From positions 1,130,440 to 1,194,439 of the forward strand of contig JANPYM010000005.1 of NCBI GenBank assembly GCA_025890175.1: 64,000 nucleotides of DNA, in the 5' to 3' direction. The position numbers were made by a program, and so were the translations under genes. Positions 46,689 through 59,015 of this stretch are shown piece by piece. Source of the DNA: Ciborinia camelliae. Lineage: Eukaryota; Ascomycota; Leotiomycetes; Helotiales; Sclerotiniaceae. The notes beneath the pieces are model-generated. The model had not been told where the DNA came from, did not search any database, and saw only the letters and a program-made list of their open reading frames with translations. Position 1 is the stretch's first letter. Each line of letters opens with the position of its first letter.

Positions 46689-48278
46689 GGATTGTGTTGT
46701 TGGGTTTGGGTTTGGGCTTGGAATGAATATTCTATTTTGGTAAAAGGGGGAAGATGAGGCGAAAGGCACGGAAAGTTTGCTTGGTCCTGCTCAGTTTCAT
46801 TTATTATTTGCCTGCCAACACTGACAGAGCTATCGTAGTCGTTTTGCGGCTGTTCGACCCAATTATCTGAAGAAGCCAGATGGATTTTCTTATTATGGTC
46901 GTCACTACTACTCAGAACTTTGTTCTGAGTCTAACTTTGGTATATTCAATTGAATACGCTAGAATTCGATCTGTACTTTGGCACCGAAAAGTTTGTGTGC
47001 ATAACTTCTATTTTGCGGTATTATCAGATTAACAATTGTGGTTACTTGTTTCATGGGAGTCGATGATTTGAGTCTTCGCTCCAGTATTGTACTTGGTATA
47101 CGGTAGTAAAAGGGTGGCTGATATCGAGGCCATACTACTTACACCAATAAGTGTAAAATTCAATACCGCTACTGGATATAAGTATAAATCGAACATAATA
47201 ATAATAAAGATATATGTTTCAGAGCCTTGGCGAAGAAAATGTGTTCTGCGGAAATCACTAGGAACCATTTCTATGTGAGTCACGTGACTGGCCTCGTTTC
47301 CGGATCGAAAGAACTTTAGTATTAGAATTCAACTTTTATTAGTATTATATAAACAGTGTATAACCTTTTTTGTTATTTATCCTTACGCCGGGGGTGGGGG
47401 GGTTTGCCCCCCTTCTCCCCCCAAGGTATTAAAAGCTTCAAAATTTTATAAATCAACATTTTCAGCTTCAAAATCTAATGAAATAGAATAGTCTCTGGAA
47501 CACGTGCGTGCAGAGCACGCCCTCAATTTAGATCTGATTTCTATATGCTCTAGGTGATGTTCCTGACATCAATCTCCTGGTCTGGAAACAGGCGGCAATA
47601 TTTTGCCACACGTGATAGTAAGTGGATAGAGGCTCGGTCGGTCGGTCGGTGAAAACGGGACGGCTTTACATACAGATCAAAAAAAGAGAACCCAAAAAAT
47701 TCCACGTAAATTTCATCCAAACCGATGAATTAAAAGAATGCAAAAAGATATCATAATCATGAGAGTGGGATTCGAATCCCACTCTCATCAATATTCTTTT
47801 TTTTTGGTTATTTTCTTCTTAGCTTGTTTTCAGACCAGGAGATTGTAACCTGGCGCCTTAGACCAACTCGGCCATCTTACTGTGAACTGCTTGATGAAAA
47901 GGGCGAATTGTTTTAGAATATGTCAGGCACGTCACCCAGGGCGTAAAGAATAGAATCTTGATAATTATATTAGATAAAAGAACTATATTGAAAAGGATTC
48001 TTTCCTTTTCAAGAGATTATTATTTAATTATAGAGAGTGTTCATGTAATTAGCATTCACTAGGCAGGGGCCTTGGATAGCAACGAATAAGTGTCGCAAGG
48101 CTTACCATATCTCATCAGGAGATTGAAATTTTCTATCGAAGAGCCATATTTAGGTACCTAGTAATTAAACCTACCAATCCTGAGTGATTGGAGCAAGATT
48201 GTTGTAATCTTTGATCATGTGCGAAGTGTAGGATATATTCTCAAACACTGCCACGTCATACATCAATCAGCATAACCA
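46689..48278. other. intergenic region with G/C-run block and tRNA-like remnant
   Basis: No protein gene seen. It contains a G-run facing a C-run at about 47387-47423, a GGTC repeat near 47636-47651 and the tRNA-like sequence listed separately. Confidence 0.45.
47761..47885 (-). ncRNA. tRNA-like remnant (Leu-type A box plus palindromic B box)
   Basis: On the minus strand, TGGCCGAGTTGGTCTAAGGC is a good D-arm/A-box of tRNA-Leu type, followed by an anticodon-like stem CCAGG..CCTGG with an oversized loop. About 55 nt of A-rich sequence separate it from a perfect B-box-like palindrome, TGGGATTCGAATCCCA, extended by ATGAGAG/CTCTCAT. The T loop would be 8 nt, and the acceptor stem pairs poorly with the 5' end. 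It is therefore likely a degenerate or rearranged tRNA, not a functional gene. Confidence 0.4.
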
Positions 48279-48376
48279 GGCACTTTGGCGGAGTGGTTAA
48301 CGCGATGCCCTGCTACTGTATCACACAGAGTCAGGCATTTCCTTCGGGAGCGAGTGTTCGAATCACTCAGGTGTCG
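48279..48376 (+). tRNA. tRNA-Ser(GCT) with intron
   Basis: The acceptor stem GGCACTT pairs with AGGTGTC, with wobble pairs. The D arm is TGGCGGAGTGGTTAACGCG. The anticodon stem ATGCC/GGCAT encloses loop CTGCTA with anticodon GCT, and an intron of about 17 nt follows position 37. A serine-type long variable arm (TTCC..GGGAGC) and the T arm GAGTGTTCGAATCACTC complete the cloverleaf. A long T run downstream (48400-48421) is a Pol III terminator. It decodes AGC/AGU serine codons. Confidence 0.88.
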
Positions 48377-49764
48377 TATTCTTTTTGCTATTTTTCTTTT
48401 TTTTTTTTTTTTTTTTTTTTTGCCCATTCCCTACCTACCCTTCTTATACGCAAGCTTTGTACAACTCTCTTTTTTTTTCCTTTCTCATCTTGTCTGCAGC
48501 TTGAGAATCTCTTTTTGCGATTCCCTGTTCGCTTCCATGCAGGATTGTGGAACCCGGAATAATGTGGGGACCAAAACCGACTGGGAATAGTGGTCGATAA
48601 TGGGCCCCTTTTCAAGTTCGCTTGACTCTGCTCCCCATACTTTTACAACTTCCTTTGTTTTGAAAAGGTTGTCGCAAAAAAGAACAATAGTATGAACATT
48701 GCATTTTTCCAAATAATGGGTAGCTTCCAGACTCTTTTTTAGAAGTTGATCGTCCGGGGGCTCTAGCCTCTCAGCTTAGATTTCCTTTGCTGGTGTCAAT
48801 TTGATGATGAGTTTCTCGGAGGGCCTGGGAAGTTCCATATGCCTCGTTTTGGTAGAAGTAAACCTGAGCACATTTCTTCTAGGGAAGATATGGGGGGTTC
48901 GACGAGACTCTAAGCTTCAATTTCCTTAGTCAGCAAGAACCTGTGCATCACCCTCGCCATTTTATTTGGGATGCAGCCAAAAGAATCATACAGCATATCC
49001 AATGAGGAATTAGTTGCATCGTATTTATCGGAAATGTTTTTTTAATTCCTTATTACTTTACAATATTGCAGTCGTATATTTCTTTCGAGTTTATTTCCTT
49101 GGAGCGGACACGTTGTCTGTGTAATAATGCGGCATTTGAGCTTTTCGATATCCGTTTTTGATTCATCGGTATTGGGAATATTATTTATAAAGTCGTTAGA
49201 GAAAGTGGCTGGTTAAATATCGAGTATTTTTTGGGTTTTTGGGGGCGAAAGAGCAACTTGATTCATAAATTTCGGATTTTGTATGCCGTTATTTATTTTT
49301 GATATTGTTATTTCCAGTTGGTTCATTTGTATCTTGCCGATTTTAAGGATATTAATCGTGATTTTATTCTTTGATACAACGAATGAGGAAATCTGTCGAC
49401 GTCTAGCGGTGTCATGAAGTTAGAAGCTGAACAATCTTGAGGGTTAGCCATAATCATATATGAATGTTTACGATGCGCCTTGGCAGATAAAATATTTGAG
49501 TGAACAGAGGCGCCGGAATACTGAAATCTCAACTTAATTCTTATCGCGTGATTGAAATCGAAAATCTTTTGATTCCAATGAATAAATATCCCTCAAATAT
49601 ACGACTACAAAGCAAACAATGATTCCCAAACACCGACTCTACCCCATAACAAGACCTAGCTTCTTCCTCATCTCTCACCAAGCCACTTCACGCATCGCAT
49701 TCATCTTCATCTCTAACAGTGCTCTCACACCTGCATGCCATCCCCCTCTCTCTACAAAAGCCCA
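48377..49764. other. intergenic region starting with a poly-T tract
   Basis: No gene seen. A T homopolymer of about 22 nt at 48400-48421 follows the tRNA. The rest is unremarkable AT-rich DNA. Confidence 0.45.
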
Positions 49765-50625
49765 TCATTTCTTGCAAGCGCTAAACTTCTGTGGGGCATT
49801 CAACCAGCCAGTCATCCTGTTCGCAATATCTGTAACATAACTTGGTGTAGCTCCTTGAGGATCATTCAAATCACTCTTATTGACTTCTCCAGAGTTATAA
49901 CATCTAGCTGCTTCATAAATGTTTCCATATCTATTAATGCATTGGACGAGACCGTCGCCTTTGGTTGTGCCTTGAGTTCCATCGACGATCATTTGGTGGA
50001 TCGATGCTGCTTGGGCGGATGCAGATGCGGAGTTACCGACGAATTTTACGCCAGCAACGGATTGCATGAGGCCACTGGGTAAGTGTTAAATATTGGGGTG
50101 GTCGCAAATAAATTTTTTATGAAAGAGTACATACGGGTTATCAGGTTGACTTGGATCTGGGTTCTTGCTAGTGTCAATATTGACACATCCACTACTCTCC
50201 TGCAAGATCGTGGCGTAGATGAATCTTGGGTCCACCAAGCTAGCGCTAGCAACCGACAATATAGAGTTATACATGTCCTGAATCTGGGCTTGGCTATCAC
50301 CGGAACCGAAGGCGCCGGTATTGGCACAAGATTCTTTGAGATATGTGATGGATTTATTCCACATAGCATCGAAGGAAACCCATTTGGAAGATGGCGGGAA
50401 CGATTGCCAGCCGCCCGAGTAGCAATTGTAAGTATCGGTGCCTTTGCCAACACCTTCGTTGAGGATGGATTTGGGATCTTTATTGCCGGCACCGGATGTA
50501 AATGCTGCCGCGAGGGTAACCTTTGCGTTAGCAGGAGAAATGGAACTCTCGAGAGCATCCAGAGGAGCTGCAATAGCTGTGGTGGCGAGGCAAGCTGCCG
50601 TGATGAGGAACTGCTGCATATGCAT
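49765..50625 (-). CDS. secreted lytic-transglycosylase/lysozyme-like protein
   Basis: Minus-strand exons 50625-50135 and 50074-49765 encode about 266 aa; the join is QPDNPGLMQSVAGVKF. A signal peptide spans about residues 1-20 (LITAACLATTAIAA). The core carries FIYATILQESSGCV, with a putative catalytic Glu143, followed by PGLMQSVAG. E-S-S-G then G-L-M-Q is the motif pair of SLT/goose-type lysozyme folds, which cut bacterial peptidoglycan. In fungi such secreted proteins are candidates for antibacterial competition. The C-terminal part (LVQCINRYGNIYEAARCYNS) continues the fold. A TATATATAT element about 120 nt upstream could be the TATA box. The enzymatic activity itself is inferred. Confidence 0.7.
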
Positions 50626-52266
50626 GATGAAAGAAATGACAAACGAGTGACTATAAGAATGAAGTAAAGATATGATAAATAAAAGTAGAGAAGATGCAAG
50701 GAAAGTTGCTGATAATGGAAAAGGAAAAAGTGCATCTTGAATTGACTATTATATATATCTCAATAAGTTGAAAATAGGTTTTGAGGTTATATCGCACAAG
50801 AAGGTTATCAATCATCTTGCATGATCCGCAGTAAGAAGGTGTGAGACCCATGTTGCATGAGGGGATATCTTGCTGACATTCATCCCATCTTGTAAAATCG
50901 ATTACCTAGATAGAATGAAGAATATATGTCTATCGATTGAATGATTCTGTGCAACTCTGGAATGGTCATGAGTATTTTGTTGCACGAAATAGTAACCTCT
51001 GTTAGGTAGCTGCTCCAGTTTCACAAATCTAAGAAACGAACTATTTCTAGCTTGCCAAATGTGGGGAATATCCATTCTGTACGAGTAGCCAACCAAGTCA
51101 GGCTTAGTTCTATTCGGATTCTCTCCGTCTTATCTCTAAAAACAGGAGCATGAGGATTGCCATATGGAAATTGTGGACAGCCCACAAGCAGACGGAAGAG
51201 GATTGTGGGGACCCATGCCAATCAATACTCAATAAAGGCTCACAGGCTTTAGATGAATATATTCATACAAAAAAAACATGAACATCTGACATTCGTTCAT
51301 ATTCATAGGTATTGAGAGGAGTTTCGTCAATATATCACAAAACTATGGTATTCCAATAAATCGAGCATCTGACAAAGACCGTCGAATTCCATTCGATTCA
51401 TACCTTTTTCGAACATACACTGGAATATGAGGATGAAAAGATAATTAACTGTACCCTTTACAAATGAACATCTCGATGACATAACTTCATGCCATCCGAT
51501 CTCAGCAAGTACTCTTGTCCCGTGTCTTGTGGCACAATGTAACCAACCTAAGCTCTACCAATAGCGCTGATATAAGAATCCATCACTGACAAAGACCCGT
51601 AAAGTTAAATGAGCATAAATTTCTACCAGAAGAATTGAGGGATTGCCAGGTGAATGGCGACTCGCTCGATATAGTCGCTGAAGGATTTATGAAATCCGGA
51701 TGTCAGGCCCTTAAATGGTGTTGTTCCAGGAAACTGTCCGCTCACCGGTTTATTTTTACTATGTTATGGCGCTAGTGTGTTCCAGCCACAGGTGCTAATC
51801 GCCCCCGACGCCACAACTGTAACCACATCATCCTCTCCAACTCTCAATGATACCTCGAAGGATTGCCGAAAGCATACTCATTTCCCATCACGAAGATTTA
51901 CAAAGGATTAAGCTTCAAGATCAGATCAATTGACCCCGGCGTGCAACGATGTCTGGTAAGATCATGCGATGCGGCTGAATTGATGAAACGTGTAACCTTG
52001 TGTAAGGTTATGTTGACATTGAAAAGCAAATGAACTTTATGGGCTATGACGGCAGTATGTGTTTTGAGCCCCAAAGGGGAAGATTTTGTCCTTCTTCGCA
52101 TGGTAATACTTTTGAGCGAGATGAATGAAGAATATCATATATATTGCTATCAAAAGTCCTCTTCATTTTTGTCATCTCGTCATCCATATCACTTTCATTT
52201 CATACAATATCTTGTTTGTTTTAAAATTCGTGCATTATTAGTCTTTTTTTCTATCTTAATTTAACC
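50626..52266. other. intergenic region between divergent secreted-protein genes
   Basis: No gene seen over 1.6 kb. A TATATATTG element near 52139 lies about 125 nt before the GH26-like start. Confidence 0.45.
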
Positions 52267-53555
52267 ATGAAGTCATTCTCTACCTATTTTCTTTCTGGCG
52301 CTGCCATTGTCTCAGCCGTTTCAGCCTTGGCCACTCCACAGGTGCCAGTCGAAAAGCGAGGTAATCAATCCCTCCCCTCTACACAACTCTTGACTAAATT
52401 TCCTTAGCTGCCGTTGATGGCCTTCCTTCCGGTGGGGTTGTTTCCAACGGTGTAGCTTTTGGTTTCCTTCCATCAGATGGCTACGAGGTGGCTTCTCCAG
52501 CCTATACCATGGCTCAAATAAATAGCAAGCTCGGCGGGAAAGCTAGTACTTATGGATGGTATGCACAAATATCATCTAGCACATTTACTGGATCTCAACT
52601 TCTTGAACGCCTTGACGATGTTGTTGCTTCTGGTGCCGTGTTCCAGCCGGCGGTAATGCCAACTATTCCTTTTGGTGATGTGACTAGAAATGTGGCTAGT
52701 CAGGTAGCTGGCGTGTTGGAACAATTCACCGCGAAGGGGGTGGAAGTTTGGTTGAGATTTGGTCATGAGATGAATTACTATGTCGTTAGTATTGATCATC
52801 TGAATATTTTCAGTCATCCCAATTAACAATTGACTAGACGGATGGTACATACCACGGAACCGCAGCTGAATTCATTACAGCCTGGAAGAACATCCACGCA
52901 GCTGTCTCCAACAACCCAAAGATCAAAATGTACTGGTCTCCCAATGTCGACACTTCAAATGCACCCATCGCTCCATACTGGCCAGGAGCATCCTATGTCG
53001 ACGTTGTAGGCGTCGATTGTTACCCTACATCTTCTCCTCTCTCCCCTTCCGCTTTCGAAAGCTGCTACGGCAACTTCTACAAAACTTACTCCGCTGCAAA
53101 CAGCATCCCGTTTGCCATCGGCGAAACAGGATATGCAGGGTCTTCTGGAAATGCTGCATGGGTTAGTCAGTTGGTGAATCAAGATATGTGCAAGTATCCC
53201 CATTATATTGCGGCATCATGGTTCGAGTACAATAAAGAAGCGGATTTTTTGATTGTAGACGGGAGTTCATCGATTCTGTCGTCTGCTCAACAACTGCTTT
53301 TGCACAATACCAAAAAGGGTTGTGGTTCAGGTAATTTATTTCTTAGGCTTGCGCATGGAGGATGAAATACTAATCTGGTTCAAAGCCAAGAATACTCCTA
53401 CACCAACGACACTTGCGACTGAAACGGGAAGCGCCACTACCACGAAAACCGCCAGTCAAACAGGTGCTTGTACTTGGGGCTGTAATGGATGGGACTGTAG
53501 CGCAACCAGTCCTTGCAACTCGGATTATACTTGCATGAGTGGTTACTGTCACTAG
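52267..53555 (+). CDS. secreted GH26-like glycoside hydrolase with cysteine-rich C-terminal module
   Basis: Exons 52267-52360, 52408-52781, 52838-53330 and 53386-53555 encode about 376 aa. Residues 1-~20 are a signal peptide, followed by a possible Lys-Arg propeptide site (VPVEKR). The catalytic domain has VWLRFGHEMNYY with the probable acid/base Glu152, and PFAIGETGYAG with the probable nucleophile Glu252, in a TIM-barrel arrangement typical of beta-mannanase/endoglucanase GH26-type enzymes. After a Thr/Ser-rich linker (TPTPTTLATETGSATTTK) comes a compact module with six cysteines, CTWGCNGWDCSA to YTCMSGYCH, perhaps carbohydrate-binding. It would act outside the cell on plant or fungal wall mannans or glucans. 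The third intron is needed to reach this tail. Substrate is not assigned. Confidence 0.82.
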
Positions 53556-53704
53556 ACAGAAGCAACATATAGCAAGTTTTTATGGCAGCGTAGTCAACCT
53601 AATATTCAAAATCTCGAGCATCCAAGATTATTTATAGCCATGGATATATATAATCATAAATCTCCTAATTTCCTTCATAAAAACAACACAACTCTGTGCA
53701 TTTC

Positions 53705-55099
53705 TTACTCCCCATCCTTCTCTCTCTTCTCAATCTCCAACAACTGTCTTGCCAAGTCTACGAAGGTATCTTCCTTACTCCTGAACTTCAATCCCAACAC
53801 CTTCTTAGCCTTCTCACTACTACAAGTAAAAGAACCATCTTCTAAACCCTTATCACCTGGAACACCTTTGGGTGTTCTTTCATCTAGCTCTGGAATATTC
53901 TTGCGAAGAAAATCGCTGATATTCTGAGATGATATTTGGCCTTCACAGATGATGAAACGTTCTCCTGATGCTTCTGGGAGAGTTGCGGCGAGAACATGAG
54001 CTTCTGCTAGATCCTGGTGATTGTTAGATGTTAGATTGGTGTGAGGATGTGTGGGTGAACTTACGCGGACATCGGTGAATGTATGGAGCCCATCTAATGC
54101 AGTTAGTATATTCTGTTATGAGAACGAATATATTGAAGAAGAAACCTACTTGGAGGTAGCTCGGCATCCTTTGATGAATTAACGAATCCATTATAGATCC
54201 TTGAGTTAGATTGATTCAAATCAAGCGTACTTTGAATCGTATGTCTCAACGGTCCATAAACCATTGGGGGCGTCAAAGTCACCAAATCGAAATTCGGTTT
54301 CTCTTTCTCCACGAACTCCCACGCTGCCTTTCATTAGTACCAATATTTCCTTCCCCTGGCAGAGAAACAAGAAACTCACCTGCCAACTCCGCAAACTTCT
54401 TACTAGCCTGGATCCAGATCGGGGGGTCAGTAATCGGTTATTAAGGAAAGGGGTTGGAGAAAAATAATGAATGAAAATAGGGAATCAAAAGAATGGGCTT
54501 GGAAAGGGAAAAATGGGGTTAAATATCAGGGAATAGAATGGGCTGTGAAGGCTGTATGAGATTGAGAACCGATTACGAACCTGATACGCATTATTCTGCG
54601 TCCCATACAACGCACTCTCCCACGTAGTAGGATTCCAATCCGTCTCTGTATATACCTTCTGGGGGTTACTAACATACTCCCCAGCAAAATTCACGATGGC
54701 CGCACAGCTACTAGTAACCACCACTCTCTTCACCCCCGGCGCATTTTTCTTCACACTTTCCAAAATGCCTTTTGTACCCTTGATTGCCGGATCAAGAAAC
54801 TCACGGTTATCCGTGATAATTTTGTAGAGGAATGGAGAAGCGGTATGGATTATGATATCGAAAGGAGGATCAGATTTGACGACTTCGTCGAAAGCTCTGG
54901 AGGTGGTAATATCGGGGACGATGCCGAAATCGAGTTGGGATTCGTAGGTGGGGAAGTCGGATGAGACTTGTTGAGCTTTAGACTGAGAGCGAATTATTGC
55001 GCGGACGGAGTGACCTTGTTTGAGGAGGTGGTCGAGTACCCATGAGCCGACGAAACCGTTGGCTCCGGTAAGGAGGATTCGTTTGGACATTGTATTCAT
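53705..55099 (-). CDS. NAD(P)-dependent extended SDR reductase (GRE2/dihydroflavonol-reductase-like)
   Basis: Minus-strand exons 55099-54581, 54407-54380, 54323-54150, 54093-54065 and 54013-53705 encode about 352 aa. Two of them are only 28-29 nt, yet all junctions are in frame. The Rossmann motif is ILLTGANGFVGSWVLDHLL. FDIIIHTASPF follows, then VTSSCAAIVNF. The catalytic Tyr-x3-Lys pair lies across the first intron as NAYQASKKFAELAAWEFV. VTLTPPMVYGP and NGLHTFTDVRDLAEAHVLA are typical of fungal ketoreductases related to yeast Gre2 (methylglyoxal reductase). It reduces carbonyls with NADPH in the cytosol. An alternative start three codons downstream (55090) also works. No partner gene indicates a specific pathway. 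Confidence 0.88.
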
Positions 55100-56987
55100 A
55101 GGTATGAATATGTAATTGTTGTGATAGTGAATGAAGACCAAGTTTGAGCTGTGAAGAAAGAAGAATTTATAGAATTAGTTTATCTCGGGTTCGTATCGAT
55201 CTGTACCTCCATTAATCATCATGTGTTTCCAGAACTAGGATTCAAGGCAAGGCGTGGGGGGGAACTAGGCTTTAATGTAGGTCCGGCAAGCCATATGTTG
55301 CTGAATTCGGTTGCCCTGCATTGGTGTTTGGCGAATCATGCCAAGCATTGGCAGCCCCTTCATTCACAGTGGAGGTTACATTTTCCAAATCCGGGTTGAG
55401 GTGCGGGGATATACATGACAAAGCATCTTGCGTGTAGATGACAACACTTCAGGTTTTGGTCCACCATAAACAATACTGTTTTTGATTGTGCGATTGATGA
55501 GAACCAAAATGAATTGTTTGGGAAGGAGGGGAGAGTTAACGCTGGTTTGTCCATTGTTGATGACGTTCAATATAAAACTTGCTAATTGCGGCCTGTGGGA
55601 AAAAGCTATCACACCTTGATATTGCCCTCTAATTCTTTGAATTTTCATATACTTTGAAAAAAAAAGGTCTTTTGAATTCAGGAAAGGCGAAAGTTCGCCC
55701 AATAGTCATAAATAATCTAAGCCTCGAGTTGAAACATGTATATATAGGTAGGTATTATTAGCAGCTCTTCTGCTCCAAGTGATCCAGTCGACACCCTCCA
55801 ATCGATAGCATACCTATCGTATTTCAATTATTCTTGAAATAACCACATCTCTGCTTTAAATCGAACAAAAAGCTCATGCAACTTTCCAATGCCTAGTTTT
55901 GAAGTATTGGATGCATCATGTGAATAGAGCTGTGTTGAAAATCACGGTTGTCTCAAGTTTAGCATTTAGTGTATTGATAGCATTCAACCCCGCTGTCGTA
56001 ATAACTCTCCGTTAACGCATCGGATTGTTATCAGCCTTCCCTCCTTTGGGCTATTCTACCAACATTTCCACTGGTTGAATAGTTGTAATGGTGGTTCCTT
56101 GTGCGCTGCGCCCAAAAATTGATAAATTCCGTCCAGAGCTCAGCCGATTGTACAACCTGTGCTGGAGGAACGACTGAGTAATACAAGATGTCAAACCTGG
56201 TCAAAGCTATATGGTTATATCACCAATTCGCGGTAGAGGATTAACCAAATCATTTTATAAGTTATAAGTGTATAAAAAATAGGATAGTATCTATATTGGT
56301 AAGATTAATTTATAAGTCAAGAAGTCGCCTTCTTCGTTACCCCTAGTATATGATGGGGGGTTGAATGGCAAGATAGTGGTAATATATAAACATTTTTGCT
56401 TAGAGAGGCTTGATATGGATTCATTGCTAATCTCCTCCCCAGCTTTGAACGAGGTCAAGGCATTCCACTAGAAAAATAATCAGCACCCTCCTCATTATCG
56501 AGATATGGAGCAAAATATAGATAAACTCGATCGTGGAGCCGACATTGTATTGTACCACAATGTGCAGATGCAATTGTTCGGAGGGAGAATTATGGGTCAA
56601 ACAAGCTTACATTTATATAACCACCCGCACTGGAGCAATCTGTGGAAACTTGAGATGTAGTTGACAGACAGCGTTCTGGTATTTCTTGGGTTGCTCACTT
56701 GTTCCACCATCGACACAAAGAACAAGTGCCGAGATCTTCACGCCTTGAAAATGTGGCCGGTCAAGGATCAAGCTACTATTGCATCCTAGATGTGAGGTAG
56801 TTCTTGACAAGTGAAACCGAAGCCACGTTAAAAGAACAAAATAGTTCATTTCTTCTATGTGGGATGGATTGGGGTTGTCCAGACAGATATGTATGTCTTA
56901 TCCACCTGATGATATGCTATTTACAAAGCCGTGTTTTCCCATCCTCTGAGCCGGGGTCAAATTCACAGCCGAAAGGCAACCAATCAT
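55100..56987. other. intergenic region
   Basis: No gene seen in 1.9 kb. AT-rich stretches and a short poly-A at 55658-55666; open frames are short and without motifs. Confidence 0.45.
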
Positions 56988-58475
56988 CTAGAATGCGGTT
57001 TCACCCTCCCACGTAACACTTATCGTTGACAACTCTGAGTCATGCACAGTTCCGATCGCAAACGACTTGAATCTCGAATCAACAGACTCAAATAGTTCTT
57101 CCCAATCAGTAGGATCGCGACCCCTAGCATTCTGAATCCCTTTCATGTAAAGGTCATCAGCCCTAACACCAATTAGTCAACGGATATTTTGCTACTGTAC
57201 AGATCTCAGAAACCTACCTCTGTCTTCTTGCCTGATACGGCGACAGTTCACAAGGAGCGGGAAGGCACCTATCACAAACCAATACTCTCGCCCCTTTCTT
57301 TAACGCCGGAATCAAATTGCCGAGAATCTTGGCTGCGTACTTATCCGACCAATCGTGCAACACATTTGAAATAAGATAAACATCCGCTCCTTTAACAGGC
57401 TGCTCCTGGAAAAAGTCATGCGCCATAAAGCTCAATCTTCCTTGCAAATCTTCAGGAATTTCAGTATCGTTGACTACCTCGAGCTGATCCTGCACTATGC
57501 ACTTGATCTTAGGAAGAAATCCAGATAGCTCGATACCAACTGTGCCCTTAGCACCACCAACATCTACCAGAAGCCCTTCGGCAGCATCACCCCATGGAAA
57601 GCTTTCCAATACGCGTTGTACACTTTCAGTGGGCCTAGACTTCAAAAAGCTCATTGATCTTCCCATCTGTTGCGCACGTCTGGCATCACTCGATATATAT
57701 TGCATCATGGGAACATCCGTCCCATTCACAAGAGCATATCCCGTTTCGTTGGACTCCTGTGATCCTGGCCACTTGACCATTGCATCCACGAGTCGAGTTG
57801 ATGCTGGTAGCATTTCTTCGCTCACGAAGCCGATAAAGTCTCCTACGGCTGGAATTTCTGCTAGTGCGCGGGAAGAAGCGGTATGTGCAACTACGCCGGG
57901 AGATGGTTCGTGAAAGATGTAGAAGGCCATTGCATGATGAATCAGGCTTCGAGCATCGCACTCCGGGATTGAACATGCTTTGGCTATTTTGCCGAAGGTG
58001 GAGGTGCTATCGTAGGGAAATGATTTCGCGCTGGGGTCTCCAAGTCAGTGATTGTTTATGTATCAACTATGTAGTGAACAGTATGGTACGATTAAATAAG
58101 TAATTGGGAGTTTGACGAGGTAGCGAGATGTCACTTGCTTACATGCCGAAGCGTTGGAGTGCTGTCACGCTTATCCAAGAGTTAGGCTGCGAAATAAATC
58201 TATCAGCATCGGGTTCTTTGATCAATGCTATGGGAAGATCGTACAGGCGGAATCAGCGATTCTACTGGACCGAGCATAAGTGCCGTGAGCTCATCGGAAG
58301 CCTCGAGAACAGCATTTCTGGAAGCTTGGATATCGGGTGGTAGAGAAAGTCTTAATGGGTAGGAAACATCGAAAGATGGAGAAGGGAGATTTTTTGAAGC
58401 CAGGTAAGCATCAACTTTGCTTGTCTGTTCCTGAATAATGGAAGCTAGTTCAGCTATTCTGGTATTGGGAGCCAT
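56988..58475 (-). CDS. SAM-dependent O-methyltransferase (COMT-like)
   Basis: Minus-strand exons 58475-58245, 58186-58143, 58030-57218 and 57162-56988 encode about 420 aa. Joins read IPPPNSWISV, LQRFGIAKSF and ARRQRADDLYMKGIQNA. A helical dimerisation and winged-helix region precedes the catalytic domain: GLLVDVGGAKGTVGIELS (SAM motif I), GRLSFMAHDFFQEQPVKGAD, YLISNVLHDWSDKYAAKILG with the catalytic-base His of HDW, and LVCDRCLPAP. This matches class II plant/fungal O-methyltransferases that methylate phenolic or polyketide hydroxyls. There is no PKS nearby. The SDR reductase gene is about 1.9 kb away, so a small pathway pair is possible but unproven. Confidence 0.88.
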
Positions 58476-59015
58476 TTTTGTTGCTGTTTTAAGAAATTGT
58501 CTATAGTTGTTGATCTTCTTTTCTTTCCTTTTCGTGGTGTCTAAGTAATCAATAAAAGTTCACAAATTTCTCTCAGGGTCTATTGAATAAGCTCAATGGG
58601 ATTGCGATGGTATCAAGTTAGTAACAATCGTAGCTAGGGTTTCCGGAGATGATATACTGCTACTGCGGAATCTAGTATCACTCCCCTAGTGTCATGGAGA
58701 AAAGATTTTGAGGGGCATACCGCTTGTAAGCACAAGCCAACGGTTGGAGCCCACCTGCACTGTTACCAACCAACACCGAGTAACATGTGACTGCCAACAC
58801 CCTGGCAATGCTTATTATCATGTCCACATCCATACCTACCTCCGTAGGCAAGATTACTATGTGCCAACAGTTGTATCGTAGTCCAACTTCAATATCATGT
58901 CCACTCTTGCTTACAACCACATCATCACACGATTGTATAATTGAAGAGTTTACAGCAAAATAAAAGAAGCATGGTATCTTCCATCGCTGACATCGAGCCC
59001 CTACTGGCCAGCTAA

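Noticed and set aside
53705..58475. SDR reductase plus O-methyltransferase as a secondary-metabolite cluster
   Set aside because: Only two tailoring-type enzymes separated by 1.9 kb of noncoding DNA, with no core enzyme, transporter or regulator.
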